Shown here piece by piece: positions 51,693 through 59,374 of a DNA stretch of 64,000 bases (position 1 is its first letter; every line of letters begins with the position of its first letter). The notes under the pieces are model-generated. The model saw nothing but the letters and a program-made list of their open reading frames with translations. It had not been told where the DNA came from and did no database searches. Both the position numbers and the translations under genes were made by a program. The DNA is from JALZKA01 sp963717635 (lineage in GTDB: Bacteria; Actinomycetota; Thermoleophilia; Solirubrobacterales; 70-9), in the NCBI GenBank assembly GCA_963717635.1, contig OY970347.1, positions 62,001 through 126,000 of the forward strand, written 5' to 3'.

Positions 51693-53030
51693 CTAGGTGC
51701 GCCGCTCCAGCACCGCCAGCGTGCCGCCGGCAGGGGACATCGTCACGTTGCGCCGGATCGGCCGCTCGGGCTGATCCGAGCCGGCCCGCAGGTCGCACGA
51801 GCGCAGGATCGTCTCCAGCGCGACCCGCATCTCGAACTGGGCGAAAGCGGCGCCGATGCAGCGCCGGGTGCCACCGCCGAACGGGATCCAGGAATAGGTC
51901 TCGGTCTCCGCCTCGAGGAAGCGCTCCGGCCGGAAATCCCGGGCCCGCGGATAGAGATCCTCGCGGGTGTGGGTGAGCAGGATCGCGGCCATCACGACCG
52001 CGCCGGTGTCGAGGTCATAGCCGCCCAGCGTGGCGGGCTCGCGCAGCTCGCGGCCCGTGAATGGCACGACCGGGCGCAACCGCAGCGACTCCTCGATCAC
52101 GGCGTCGAGGTACTCCTGCTCGCCGGCTCGTACCTCGTCGGTCAGCCGCAACTGCGCATCCGGCCGGCGGAACAGGAGGTCAAACGTCCAGGCCAGCGCC
52201 GTGGCCGTGGTCTCGTGCCCGGCCAGCAAGAGCGTCATCAGCTGATCGCGCAGCTCGGCGTCCTCCATCCGCGACCCGTCGTCGAATCGTGCGGCGACCA
52301 GCATCGAGAGGATGTCGTCGCGCTCAGCGAGCCCCGGATCGGCCCGGCGTTCGGCGATCTCGGTCGCCAGCAGCTCGTCGATCCGCTCGCTCACGGCGGC
52401 CAGGCGCCGGTAGACGGGGGTGCGGCGCAGGCCAGGGACGATGAAGCCGAGCGCCCGCGGCGTCGCCGTCGCCCCGAGGATCTCGACCAGCGCCGCGCTC
52501 AACTCGTCGCGGCGGCGGTCGTCCTCGATCCCGAAGACCGCCCGCAGGATCACCTCGAGCGTGATTGCCTGCATGCTGGGGTGGAGCGGGAACGGCTCGC
52601 CCAGCGGCCAATCCGCGATCGCCCGCTCGGTCGCACCTGCGATCACCTCCTCGTAGGCGCGCATCCGCTCACCGTGGAAGGGGGGCAGCATCAGCTTCCG
52701 GCGCCGAAGGTGCTCCGAGCCCTCCTGGAGCAGCAGCGAACCGGGGCCCAGCAGGGGCTTGAGGATGATGTTGCGCCCCGGAGCGATCGTGTTGACGCGA
52801 TCCGCTCCGAACAGTCGCTTCAACGACTCGGGGTCGGAGACGAAGGTCAGCTCGCCGGGGCCGTAGACGCTGGCGTGGAAGGTCTCGCCAAGCGCGGAGC
52901 GCCAATGCTCCATGAACGGGCCAGGACGGGCCAGGAAGCGAAGCGTCTGCACCGCCTTCGGCAGCGGGATCCTCGGGGGGGTTGCGACGGCCTGCCGCGG
53001 CCGTCGTTCGCCGCTACCGCGTTCGAGCAA
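51693..53030 (-). CDS. Cytochrome P450
   Basis: 445 aa from a TTG overlapping the csoR gene by 17 nt. The I-helix AGHETTATALAWTFDLL, the ExxR motif in EESLRLRPVVPF, and the haem loop FGGGTRRCIGAAFAQFEMR with the ligand Cys are complete. It is soluble; no partner ferredoxin is next to it. The substrate is unknown, perhaps a lipid or sugar-lipid precursor given the neighbours. Control by the upstream metal sensor is inferred. Confidence 0.9.
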   Translation of the reverse strand: MLERGSGERRPRQAVATPPRIPLPKAVQTLRFLARPGPFMEHWRSALGETFHASVYGPGELTFVSDPESLKRLFGADRVNTIAPGRNIILKPLLGPGSLLLQEGSEHLRRRKLMLPPFHGERMRAYEEVIAGATERAIADWPLGEPFPLHPSMQAITLEVILRAVFGIEDDRRRDELSAALVEILGATATPRALGFIVPGLRRTPVYRRLAAVSERIDELLATEIAERRADPGLAERDDILSMLVAARFDDGSRMEDAELRDQLMTLLLAGHETTATALAWTFDLLFRRPDAQLRLTDEVRAGEQEYLDAVIEESLRLRPVVPFTGRELREPATLGGYDLDTGAVVMAAILLTHTREDLYPRARDFRPERFLEAETETYSWIPFGGGTRRCIGAAFAQFEMRVALETILRSCDLRAGSDQPERPIRRNVTMSPAGGTLAVLERRT

Positions 53031-53316
53031 AGCGCTCCACCGCCGCCATCAGCTCATCGACTTTGTCGTCGGCGTCGGCCGATCCCCGCTCGATCGCGCC
53101 GCGCACGCAGCGGTCGGTGTGGTCCGCCAGCAACCGCAGGCCGACGCCGTCAAGCGCCTTGGAGATCGCGCCGAGCTGAGTCAAGACGTCGATGCAATAC
53201 GCCTCGTCGGCCACCATCCCCTTGACGCCGCGGACCTGGCCCTCGATCCGTGCCAGGCGCTTGAGGATCGCGTCGCGGTCGTTGATGTAGCCGGGTTCTG
53301 TCTCAGCCTTGCTCAT
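53014..53316 (-). CDS. CsoR-family metal-sensing repressor
   Basis: 100 aa. The copper-binding triad C-H-C is present (AYCIDVL, then LLADHTDRCV), as are RLARIEGQVRGVKGM and the helical dimer end. CsoR represses copper-resistance genes by binding GTATACCCC-GGGG-type boxes; such a box overlaps this gene's own -10 element. No copper exporter or chaperone is in the window, so its targets here appear to be itself and the P450 operon. Confidence 0.9.
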   Translation of the reverse strand: MSKAETEPGYINDRDAILKRLARIEGQVRGVKGMVADEAYCIDVLTQLGAISKALDGVGLRLLADHTDRCVRGAIERGSADADDKVDELMAAVERFARTR

Positions 53317-53323
53317 CTCGGGG

Positions 53324-53345
53324 ACTATATACCCTCCAGGGGTAT
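53324..53345 (-). promoter_or_regulatory. CsoR operator overlapping the csoR -10 element
   Basis: ATACCCTCCAGGGGTAT (53329-53345) is the CsoR box; TATAGT on the minus strand (53329-53324) is the -10 and ends 7 nt before the ATG at 53316. Repression by blocking RNA polymerase fits. Confidence 0.7.
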
Positions 53346-53378
53346 GAGCCGCGATCGATTCTCAGCCGGAGGCGCTGT

Positions 53379-53384
53379 TAGCAT
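53379..53384 (+). promoter_or_regulatory. -10 element (TAGCAT) of purC
   Basis: TAGCAT, preceded by TGT, ends 10 nt before TTG 53395 and lies downstream of the ATG at 53344, supporting the later start. Confidence 0.4.
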
Positions 53385-53394
53385 CGGATCGACC

Positions 53395-54246
53395 TTGGCC
53401 ACCGCGCTCGCAGACCTCCAGCTCGTCGCCTCGGGGAAGGTGCGCGAGATGTATGCGATCGAGGATGACCTCCTGATGGTCGCCTCGGATCGGATCTCCG
53501 CCTACGACGTCGTCCTTAAGACGCCGATCTCCGACAAGGGGGCCGTCCTCACCCGGATGTCCGTCTTCTGGTTCGAGACGACCGGCCACGTCTGCCCGAA
53601 CCACATGATCAGCGACGACGTCCCCGCCGAGGTCGCCGGACGCGGCCTGCGGGTGAAGCGGCTCGAGATGTACCCGGTGGAGTGCGTGGTGCGCGGCTAC
53701 CTCTCGGGCTCCGGCTGGCGCGAGTATCGCGAGTCGGGGTCGGTCTGCGGGATCGAGCTGCCGCCGGGCCTGACCGAGTCGGCGAAGCTGCCGGAGCCGA
53801 TCTTCACGCCGGCCACCAAGGCCGACGTCGGCGACCACGACGAGAACATCTCATTCGAGCGCGCCGTCGAGGTGACCGGCGACAGGGCCCTGATGGAGGC
53901 CCTGCGCGACACGTCGATCGCGCTGTATGACCACGCCGCCGCCCACGCCGCCGACCGCGGGATCATCATCGCTGACACCAAGTTCGAGTTCGGAGCTTCG
54001 CCCGGGGCCGAGGTCGTGCTCGCCGATGAGGTGCTGACGCCCGACTCGTCCCGGTTCTGGCCCGCCGACGCCTACGAGGCTGGGCGGTCGCAGGCCTCGT
54101 TCGACAAGCAGTACGTCCGGGACTGGCTCGACCAGTCCGGGTGGGACCACTCGCCACCGGGGCCGGAACTCCCCGACGACGTCGTCGCCGCGACGCGCGA
54201 CAAGTACGTCGAGGCCTACGAGCGCATTACCGGACGGGACTTCTGA
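53395..54246 (+). CDS. purC: SAICAR synthase
   Basis: 283 aa from TTG 53395; ATG 53344 in the same frame would overlap the CsoR operator and lie upstream of the -10. Core: GKVREMYAIEDDLLMVASDRISAYD, VECVVRGYLSGSGWREY, DTKFEFGASPGAEVVLADEVLTPDSSRFW, with the KQYVRDWLD end. It joins aspartate to CAIR using ATP. It begins the second pur block, purC-purS-purQ. Confidence 0.95.
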   Translation: MATALADLQLVASGKVREMYAIEDDLLMVASDRISAYDVVLKTPISDKGAVLTRMSVFWFETTGHVCPNHMISDDVPAEVAGRGLRVKRLEMYPVECVVRGYLSGSGWREYRESGSVCGIELPPGLTESAKLPEPIFTPATKADVGDHDENISFERAVEVTGDRALMEALRDTSIALYDHAAAHAADRGIIIADTKFEFGASPGAEVVLADEVLTPDSSRFWPADAYEAGRSQASFDKQYVRDWLDQSGWDHSPPGPELPDDVVAATRDKYVEAYERITGRDF

Positions 54247-54248
54247 TT

Positions 54249-54476
54249 CTGAAGGCGCGGGTTCTGATCCGCCCGAAGGAGGGCATCCTCGATCCCCAGG
54301 GCAAGGCGGTCGAGCGGGCGCTGCCGGCGCTCGGATTCAAGGGAATCGAACACGTGCGGGTCGGCCGCATGGTCGAGCTCGAGGCCGACGACGCCGCCCA
54401 GCTGCCCGACCTCTGCGAGAAGCTGCTTTCGAACCCGCTGATCGAGGACTACGAAATAGTCGAGGTCACGTCGTGA
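54249..54476 (+). CDS. purS: FGAM synthase subunit PurS
   Basis: About 75 aa: KARVLIRPKEGILDPQGKAVERALPALGFK then LEADDAAQLPDLCEKLL and EDYEIVEV. The family start lies at the very end of purC, but no ATG, GTG or TTG is in frame there; the candidates are CTG 54249 or ATT 54246 (TGATT, overlapping the purC stop). PurS bridges PurQ and PurL. It overlaps purQ by 4 nt. Confidence 0.88.
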   Translation: MKARVLIRPKEGILDPQGKAVERALPALGFKGIEHVRVGRMVELEADDAAQLPDLCEKLLSNPLIEDYEIVEVTS

Positions 54477-55141
54477 GGTTCGGCGTCCTGCAGTTCCCGG
54501 GGTCCTGCGACGAGCGCGACGCCCTCGCGGCCTGCGAGCTGGTGGCCGAGGCGCGGATGGTCTGGCACGAGGATTCGGATCTCTCCGACCTCGACGCCGT
54601 GATCGTGCCCGGCGGCTTCTCCTATGGCGACTACCTGCGCGCCGGCGCGATCGCGCGCTTCGCGCCGGCGATGGAGGCGGTCGGGCGGTTCGCGGCGGAG
54701 GGCGGGCCCGTCCTGGGCATCTGCAACGGCTTCCAGGTCCTGTGTGAGGCGGGACTCCTACCCGGCGCGCTGCTCCCGAACGAAGGGCTGCGCTTCCACT
54801 TCCGCCAGGTCGAGCTCGAGGTCGCCGGCGAGTGCACCTGGACGGTCGGGATCGAGCCGGGCGAGCGCCTCTCGATACCGACCAAGCACATGAGCGGCCG
54901 TTACTTTGCGCCCGAGGGGCAACTGGACCGCCTCGAGGCAGCCGGGCAGGTCGTCCTGCGCTACGCGCCGGGCCACAACCCGAACGGCTCGTTGCGCGAC
55001 ATCGCCGGGGTCGCCAACGAGGCCGGCAACGTGCTGGGGCTGATGCCTCACCCCGAGCACGCGGTCGATCCGCTGACCGGCTCCGTCGCCGGTCTGCGCC
55101 TGTTCGCGGCGGTCGCGGACCGGGTTGCCGCGCCCGCCTAA
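54473..55141 (+). CDS. purQ: FGAM synthase glutaminase subunit PurQ
   Basis: 222 aa, GTG start overlapping purS. A class I glutaminase: FGVLQFPGSCDERDAL, VPGGFSYGDYLRAGAIA, the nucleophile Cys in LGICNGFQVL, and the His-x-Glu of MPHPEHAVD. It supplies ammonia to PurL for FGAM formation. Confidence 0.96.
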   Translation: MRFGVLQFPGSCDERDALAACELVAEARMVWHEDSDLSDLDAVIVPGGFSYGDYLRAGAIARFAPAMEAVGRFAAEGGPVLGICNGFQVLCEAGLLPGALLPNEGLRFHFRQVELEVAGECTWTVGIEPGERLSIPTKHMSGRYFAPEGQLDRLEAAGQVVLRYAPGHNPNGSLRDIAGVANEAGNVLGLMPHPEHAVDPLTGSVAGLRLFAAVADRVAAPA

Positions 55142-55150
55142 GACGTCCTC

Positions 55151-55156
55151 TACCCT
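55151..55156 (+). promoter_or_regulatory. -10 element (TACCCT) of the DUF2277 gene
   Basis: TACCCT ends 6 nt before the ATG at 55163, consistent with a leaderless transcript starting within the purine block. Confidence 0.4.
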
Positions 55157-55162
55157 GGGCTC

Positions 55163-55435
55163 ATGTGCCGCAACATCCGCACCCTCCACAATTTCGAGCC
55201 ACCCGCGACCAAGGAAGAGGTCTCAGACGCCGCCCTTCAGTACGTCCGCAAGATCAGCGGCTCGACCAAGCCCTCGCAGGCGAACGCCGAGGCGTTCGAC
55301 CGGGCGGTCGAGGCCGTGACGCTCGCGACGACCACGCTGCTGGACGAGCTCGTGACCTCGGCGCCGCCCAAAGACCGCGAGGTCGAGTCGGCGAAGCGCC
55401 GCGCCCGCGCCGAGCAGCGGTTCGCGACGGCCTGA
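55163..55435 (+). CDS. DUF2277 family protein
   Basis: 90 aa. CRNIRTLHNFEPPATKEEVSDAALQYVRKISG followed by ALATTTLLDELVT-like helix is characteristic of DUF2277, a short helical protein of unknown function. It lies between purQ and purL in other actinobacteria as well (general knowledge, not checked). Its own -10 suggests separate transcription. Confidence 0.82.
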   Translation: MCRNIRTLHNFEPPATKEEVSDAALQYVRKISGSTKPSQANAEAFDRAVEAVTLATTTLLDELVTSAPPKDREVESAKRRARAEQRFATA

Positions 55436-55454
55436 GACGGTCCTCCTCGTCTCA

Positions 55455-55460
55455 TAGTCT
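55455..55460 (+). promoter_or_regulatory. -10 element (TAGTCT) of purL
   Basis: TAGTCT ends 9 nt before GTG 55470 but only 3 nt before GTG 55464, so 55470 is preferred. Confidence 0.4.
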
Positions 55461-55469
55461 GCGGTGTCC

Positions 55470-57677
55470 GTGACGCCGTCGGATACCGCACCCGCAAAGC
55501 ACCGCGAGCTCGGTCTCAGCGACCACGAGTTCGAGCTGATCTCTGAACAGCTGGGCCGCGAGCCGAACGACGTCGAGCTGGCGATGTTCTCGCTGCTGTG
55601 GTCCGAGCACTGCGCCTACAAGCACTCGCGGAAGCTCCTGCGCCGGCTGCCGACCGAGGGCCCCCGGGTGGTCATGGGCCCGGGCGAGAACGCCGGGGCC
55701 GTTGACGTCGGTCGTGGGTACTCGGTCGCGTTCAAGGTCGAGTCGCACAACCATCCCAGCGCCGTCGAGCCGTTCCAGGGCGCCGCGACCGGCGTCGGCG
55801 GCATCCTGCGCGACGTCTTCGCGCTCGGCGCCCGGCCGATCGCCGTGCTCGACTCGCTCCGCTTCGGCGAGCTGGAATCCGAGCGCTCGCGCTACCTGTT
55901 CGAACACGTCGTCGCCGGCATCGCCCACTACGGGAACTCGATCGGCGTGCCGACCGTCGGCGGCGAGGTCTATTTCGAGGCGCCCTACGAGCAGAACTGC
56001 CTGGTCAACGCGATGTGCGTCGGCCTCGCGCGCACCGAGGACATGGTCCGCTCTGCGGCGGCGGGCGTCGGCAACGTGGTCGTGCTGATCGGCGCCTCGA
56101 CCGGGCGCGACGGCATCGGGGGGGCGTCCGTTCTCGCCTCGGCCGAGCTCGGTGACGGCGACGACGCCAAGCGCCCCAGCGTCCAGATCGGCGACCCGTT
56201 CGAGGAGTCGAAGCTGGTCGAGTGCTGCCTGGAGCTGCTCGCCGAGGGCCTGCTGGTCTCGCTCCAGGACCTCGGCGCCGCCGGGCTGACCTCGTCGGCG
56301 GCCGAGATGGCCTCCGGCGGCGGCGTCGGGATCGACGTCGACGTCGCGCGAGTCCCCCTGCGCGAGGCGGACATGGAGCCGTTCGAGGTGATGGTCTCCG
56401 AGTCGCAGGAGCGGATGCTCGCCGTGGTCGAGCCCGGGCAGGTGGAGCGCGTGACCGCGATCTGCGAGAAGTGGCAGGTCGGCCCGGCCCCGATCGGCGA
56501 GGTGACCGGGAACGGGTTGTTCCGGGTCTTGCAGGGCGCCGAGGTCGTCGGCGAGATGCCGGTCGCAGCGCTGGTCGACGGCTGCCCGCTGTACGACCTC
56601 GAGCCGGCCGAGCCGGAGGGCTGGATTTACGGGAACGCCAACACGCTGGCTGCAGACGAGCCGGCCGAGATCCTCACGTCGCTGCTCGGGCAGCCCAGCA
56701 TCGCCAGCAAGAAGTGGGCCTGGGAGCAGTACGACCCCGTGGTGGGATCGCGAACCGTTCGGCGGCCGGAGTCGGCCGACGCGGCGGTTCTGAACCTGCC
56801 CGAGGCCGGGAACGCGATCGCCGTCGCGATCGACGGCAACGGCCGGCGGGTGGCGTGCGATCCGTACCGTGGGACGGTCGAGGCGGTCCTCGAGTGTGCC
56901 CAGAACCTCGCCTGCGCCGGCGCCGAGCCGCTGGGGCTGACGAACTGCCTGAACTTCGGCAACCCGGAGAAGCCGGCCGTCGCCTGGCAGCTCGACCGCG
57001 CGGTCCAGGGCCTCGCCGACGCCTGCACCGAGCTGCAGATCCCGGTGGTGGGGGGCAACGTCTCGCTCTACAACGAGACCGACCAGGGGCCGATCTATCC
57101 GACGCCGGTGGTCGGTCTGGTCGGCGAGCTGCCCGATCCCGCGCGGGCGGGCGGGCTCGCGCTCGGCGAGGGCGACACGATCGCGCTGGCCGGGCCGTTC
57201 GCTCCCTCACTGGCCGGTTCGGAGCTCGCGAAGGTGCGCGGCGAGCTGGGGGCTGGGCTACCGGGCGTGGCAATCGGCGAGCACGCGACGGCCATGCGCT
57301 TCGTGCGCGACGCAGTTCGTGCCGGCCGGGTGACAGCCGCCCACGACATCAGCGACGGCGGCTTGGCCTGCGCGCTCGCCGAGATGGCGATCGCCGGCGG
57401 GATCGGAGCCAGCTGCGACTTCGATCCCCTGATCGAGGCGCGCGGTGCGGCGGGCGAGACCGCGGTCTTCGGCGAGGGGCCGGGCGGTTACCTGCTGGCA
57501 GGCCCGAGGGCCGGGCTGGACGCGCTGGTGACCGAGGCGAGCGGCGCCGGCGTCGACCTCTGGCTCGTCGGCAGCGCCGGTGGTTCGGCGATCGAGATCT
57601 CGGCTGCCGAGGTCGAGCTCGCGGTTCCGGTAGCGGACGCCGAGCAATCCTGGCGCTCGCTCGGCTCCCGGCTGTAA
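55470..57677 (+). CDS. purL: FGAM synthase subunit PurL
   Basis: 735 aa from GTG 55470 (GTG 55464 possible): the short type that works with PurS and PurQ. Key parts: LLWSEHCAYKHSRKLLRRLP, VAFKVESHNHPSAVEPFQGAATGVGGILRD, DLGAAGLTSSAAEMASGGG, TNCLNFGNPEKP, VTAAHDISDGGLACALAEMA. It forms FGAM from FGAR, ATP and ammonia. Confidence 0.96.
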   Translation: MTPSDTAPAKHRELGLSDHEFELISEQLGREPNDVELAMFSLLWSEHCAYKHSRKLLRRLPTEGPRVVMGPGENAGAVDVGRGYSVAFKVESHNHPSAVEPFQGAATGVGGILRDVFALGARPIAVLDSLRFGELESERSRYLFEHVVAGIAHYGNSIGVPTVGGEVYFEAPYEQNCLVNAMCVGLARTEDMVRSAAAGVGNVVVLIGASTGRDGIGGASVLASAELGDGDDAKRPSVQIGDPFEESKLVECCLELLAEGLLVSLQDLGAAGLTSSAAEMASGGGVGIDVDVARVPLREADMEPFEVMVSESQERMLAVVEPGQVERVTAICEKWQVGPAPIGEVTGNGLFRVLQGAEVVGEMPVAALVDGCPLYDLEPAEPEGWIYGNANTLAADEPAEILTSLLGQPSIASKKWAWEQYDPVVGSRTVRRPESADAAVLNLPEAGNAIAVAIDGNGRRVACDPYRGTVEAVLECAQNLACAGAEPLGLTNCLNFGNPEKPAVAWQLDRAVQGLADACTELQIPVVGGNVSLYNETDQGPIYPTPVVGLVGELPDPARAGGLALGEGDTIALAGPFAPSLAGSELAKVRGELGAGLPGVAIGEHATAMRFVRDAVRAGRVTAAHDISDGGLACALAEMAIAGGIGASCDFDPLIEARGAAGETAVFGEGPGGYLLAGPRAGLDALVTEASGAGVDLWLVGSAGGSAIEISAAEVELAVPVADAEQSWRSLGSRL

Positions 57678-57893
57678 CCAATCCGTCTGGTTCGTCTTCG
57701 TCGGAATCGCAGCCCTCGCCGCGGCCCGCGAACCGCGAAGCCGCCGATCCGGTGGAACTAGCGAGCGCGCTCGCCTGATCAGGCGCATTTCGGGCGCATT
57801 TCGACAGCGGCCGAATCCGGGACCGCTGCTAGCCTTGTGTTTCAGGCATCCGCCTGCCTCGCCAGTCTCTGAAACGACGACAGCGAAGCCCTT
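57678..57893. promoter_or_regulatory. purF upstream region with tandem repeat, -10 element and leader hairpin
   Basis: 216 nt with no gene. GGCGCATTTCG occurs twice in perfect tandem (57782-57803); an extended -10 TGC-TAGCCT lies at 57827-57835. The leader then has CAGGC-ATCC-GCCTG within larger GTTTCAG...CTGAAAC arms. No known riboswitch is recognised. Confidence 0.4.
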
Positions 57894-59363
57894 ATGAGTT
57901 CTCCAACGCGGCCCCAAGAGGACCGCTCACACGATCCGATTTCGGACCGCGACGGACCGCGCGACGAGTGCGGCGTGTTCGGCGTTTACGCGCCCGACCA
58001 GGAGGTCGCGAAGCTGGCCTACTTCGCCCTCTACGCGCTTCAGCACCGCGGCCAGGAGTCGGCGGGAATCGCCACCTGCGAGGGCGGGCACATCACCACG
58101 CTTCGCGACACCGGGCTCGTTTCCCAGGTCTTCGACGAGCAGAAGCTGCGCGCCCTTGACGGCGACATGGCGATCGGGCACGTGCGCTACTCGACCACAG
58201 GCGGCGGCTCCTGGGACAACACGCAGCCCGTCTGGCGCGACGATGGACGCGAGGTTGCGCTGGCCCACAACGGCAACTTGACCAACGCCGTCGAGCTCTA
58301 CAGCGAGCTGACCGAACAGGGCCTCCGCTTCCGCGGAACGTCGGACTCGGAGATCATCGCGGCGCTCCTTTCGGTCAACGAACAGCGCCCGATCGAGAAC
58401 GCGGTCGAAGCCGTGATGCCGCGGCTGAAGGGCGCCTACTCAACCGTGGTGATGACCAAACGGGCGGTGGTGGCCTTCCGCGACCCGCACGGCGTCCGGC
58501 CGCTCTCGCTGGGCCAGCTCGGCGACCAGTACTGCGTCGCCTCCGAGAGTTGCGCTTTCGACATCATCGGCGCCAAGCTGCTGCGCGAGGTACAGCCGGG
58601 CGAGCTGATCTCAATCGGCGAGCGCGGGATCGAGACCCGCCAGGTCGTCGAGCCGAATCGCCCCGCGCAGTGCGTCTTCGAGCACATCTACTTCTCGCGG
58701 CCGGACTCCCGGTTGGAGGGCCACGTGCTGCAGGAGGTCCGCGGCAAGATGGGCGAGATCCTCTGGCGCGAGGCGCCGGTCGAGGCCGACCTGGTGATCT
58801 CGGTCCCCGACTCGGGGAATCCCGCGGCGAACGGCTTCGCGCGCGCGGCCGGCCTGCCCAAGGACGACGGCCTGATCAAGAACCGCTACGTCGCCCGCAC
58901 CTTTATCCAGCCGGGGCAAGAGCTGCGCAAGCACGGTCTGCGGATGAAGTTCAACCCGCTCCCGGAGATCCTGGCCGGCAAGCGGGTGGTCGTGGTCGAC
59001 GACTCGATCGTGCGCGGAAACACCACCCGCCAGATCGTGGGCATGCTGCGCGACGCGGGAGCGACCGAGGTCCACCTGCGGATCTCGGCGCCGCCGATCC
59101 GCAACCCCTGCCACTACGGGGTGGACATGTCGACGCGCGAGGAGATGATCGCCCACAACCGGACGGTCGAGGAGATCGCCGCCGAGCTCAAGGCCGACTC
59201 GCTCGCCTACCTCTCGCTCGACGGCGTCTACGAGGCGGTCGGGACGCCGCGGGCGGTCCACTGCGATGCGTGCTTCACCGGCGAGTATCCGCTGGGCGAA
59301 GCCGATGGCGACGCGGACGGCAAGTTCGCCCTGGAAGAGATCGCCACCATCCCCGTGCGGTAG
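57894..59363 (+). CDS. purF: Amidophosphoribosyltransferase
   Basis: 489 aa. About 25 propeptide residues precede the catalytic Cys of DECGVFGVYAPDQEV; removal exposes it. The glutaminase half has LQHRGQESAGIATCEGG and GHVRYSTTGGGSWDN. The transferase half has the PRPP motif VVVVDDSIVRGNTTRQIV. Cysteines in AQCVFEH, NPCHYGV and HCDACFTGEYP match the iron-sulfur (Bacillus-type) form. It makes phosphoribosylamine, the committed step. Confidence 0.96.
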   Translation: MSSPTRPQEDRSHDPISDRDGPRDECGVFGVYAPDQEVAKLAYFALYALQHRGQESAGIATCEGGHITTLRDTGLVSQVFDEQKLRALDGDMAIGHVRYSTTGGGSWDNTQPVWRDDGREVALAHNGNLTNAVELYSELTEQGLRFRGTSDSEIIAALLSVNEQRPIENAVEAVMPRLKGAYSTVVMTKRAVVAFRDPHGVRPLSLGQLGDQYCVASESCAFDIIGAKLLREVQPGELISIGERGIETRQVVEPNRPAQCVFEHIYFSRPDSRLEGHVLQEVRGKMGEILWREAPVEADLVISVPDSGNPAANGFARAAGLPKDDGLIKNRYVARTFIQPGQELRKHGLRMKFNPLPEILAGKRVVVVDDSIVRGNTTRQIVGMLRDAGATEVHLRISAPPIRNPCHYGVDMSTREEMIAHNRTVEEIAAELKADSLAYLSLDGVYEAVGTPRAVHCDACFTGEYPLGEADGDADGKFALEEIATIPVR

Positions 59364-59374
59364 GGGCCTTCTAG

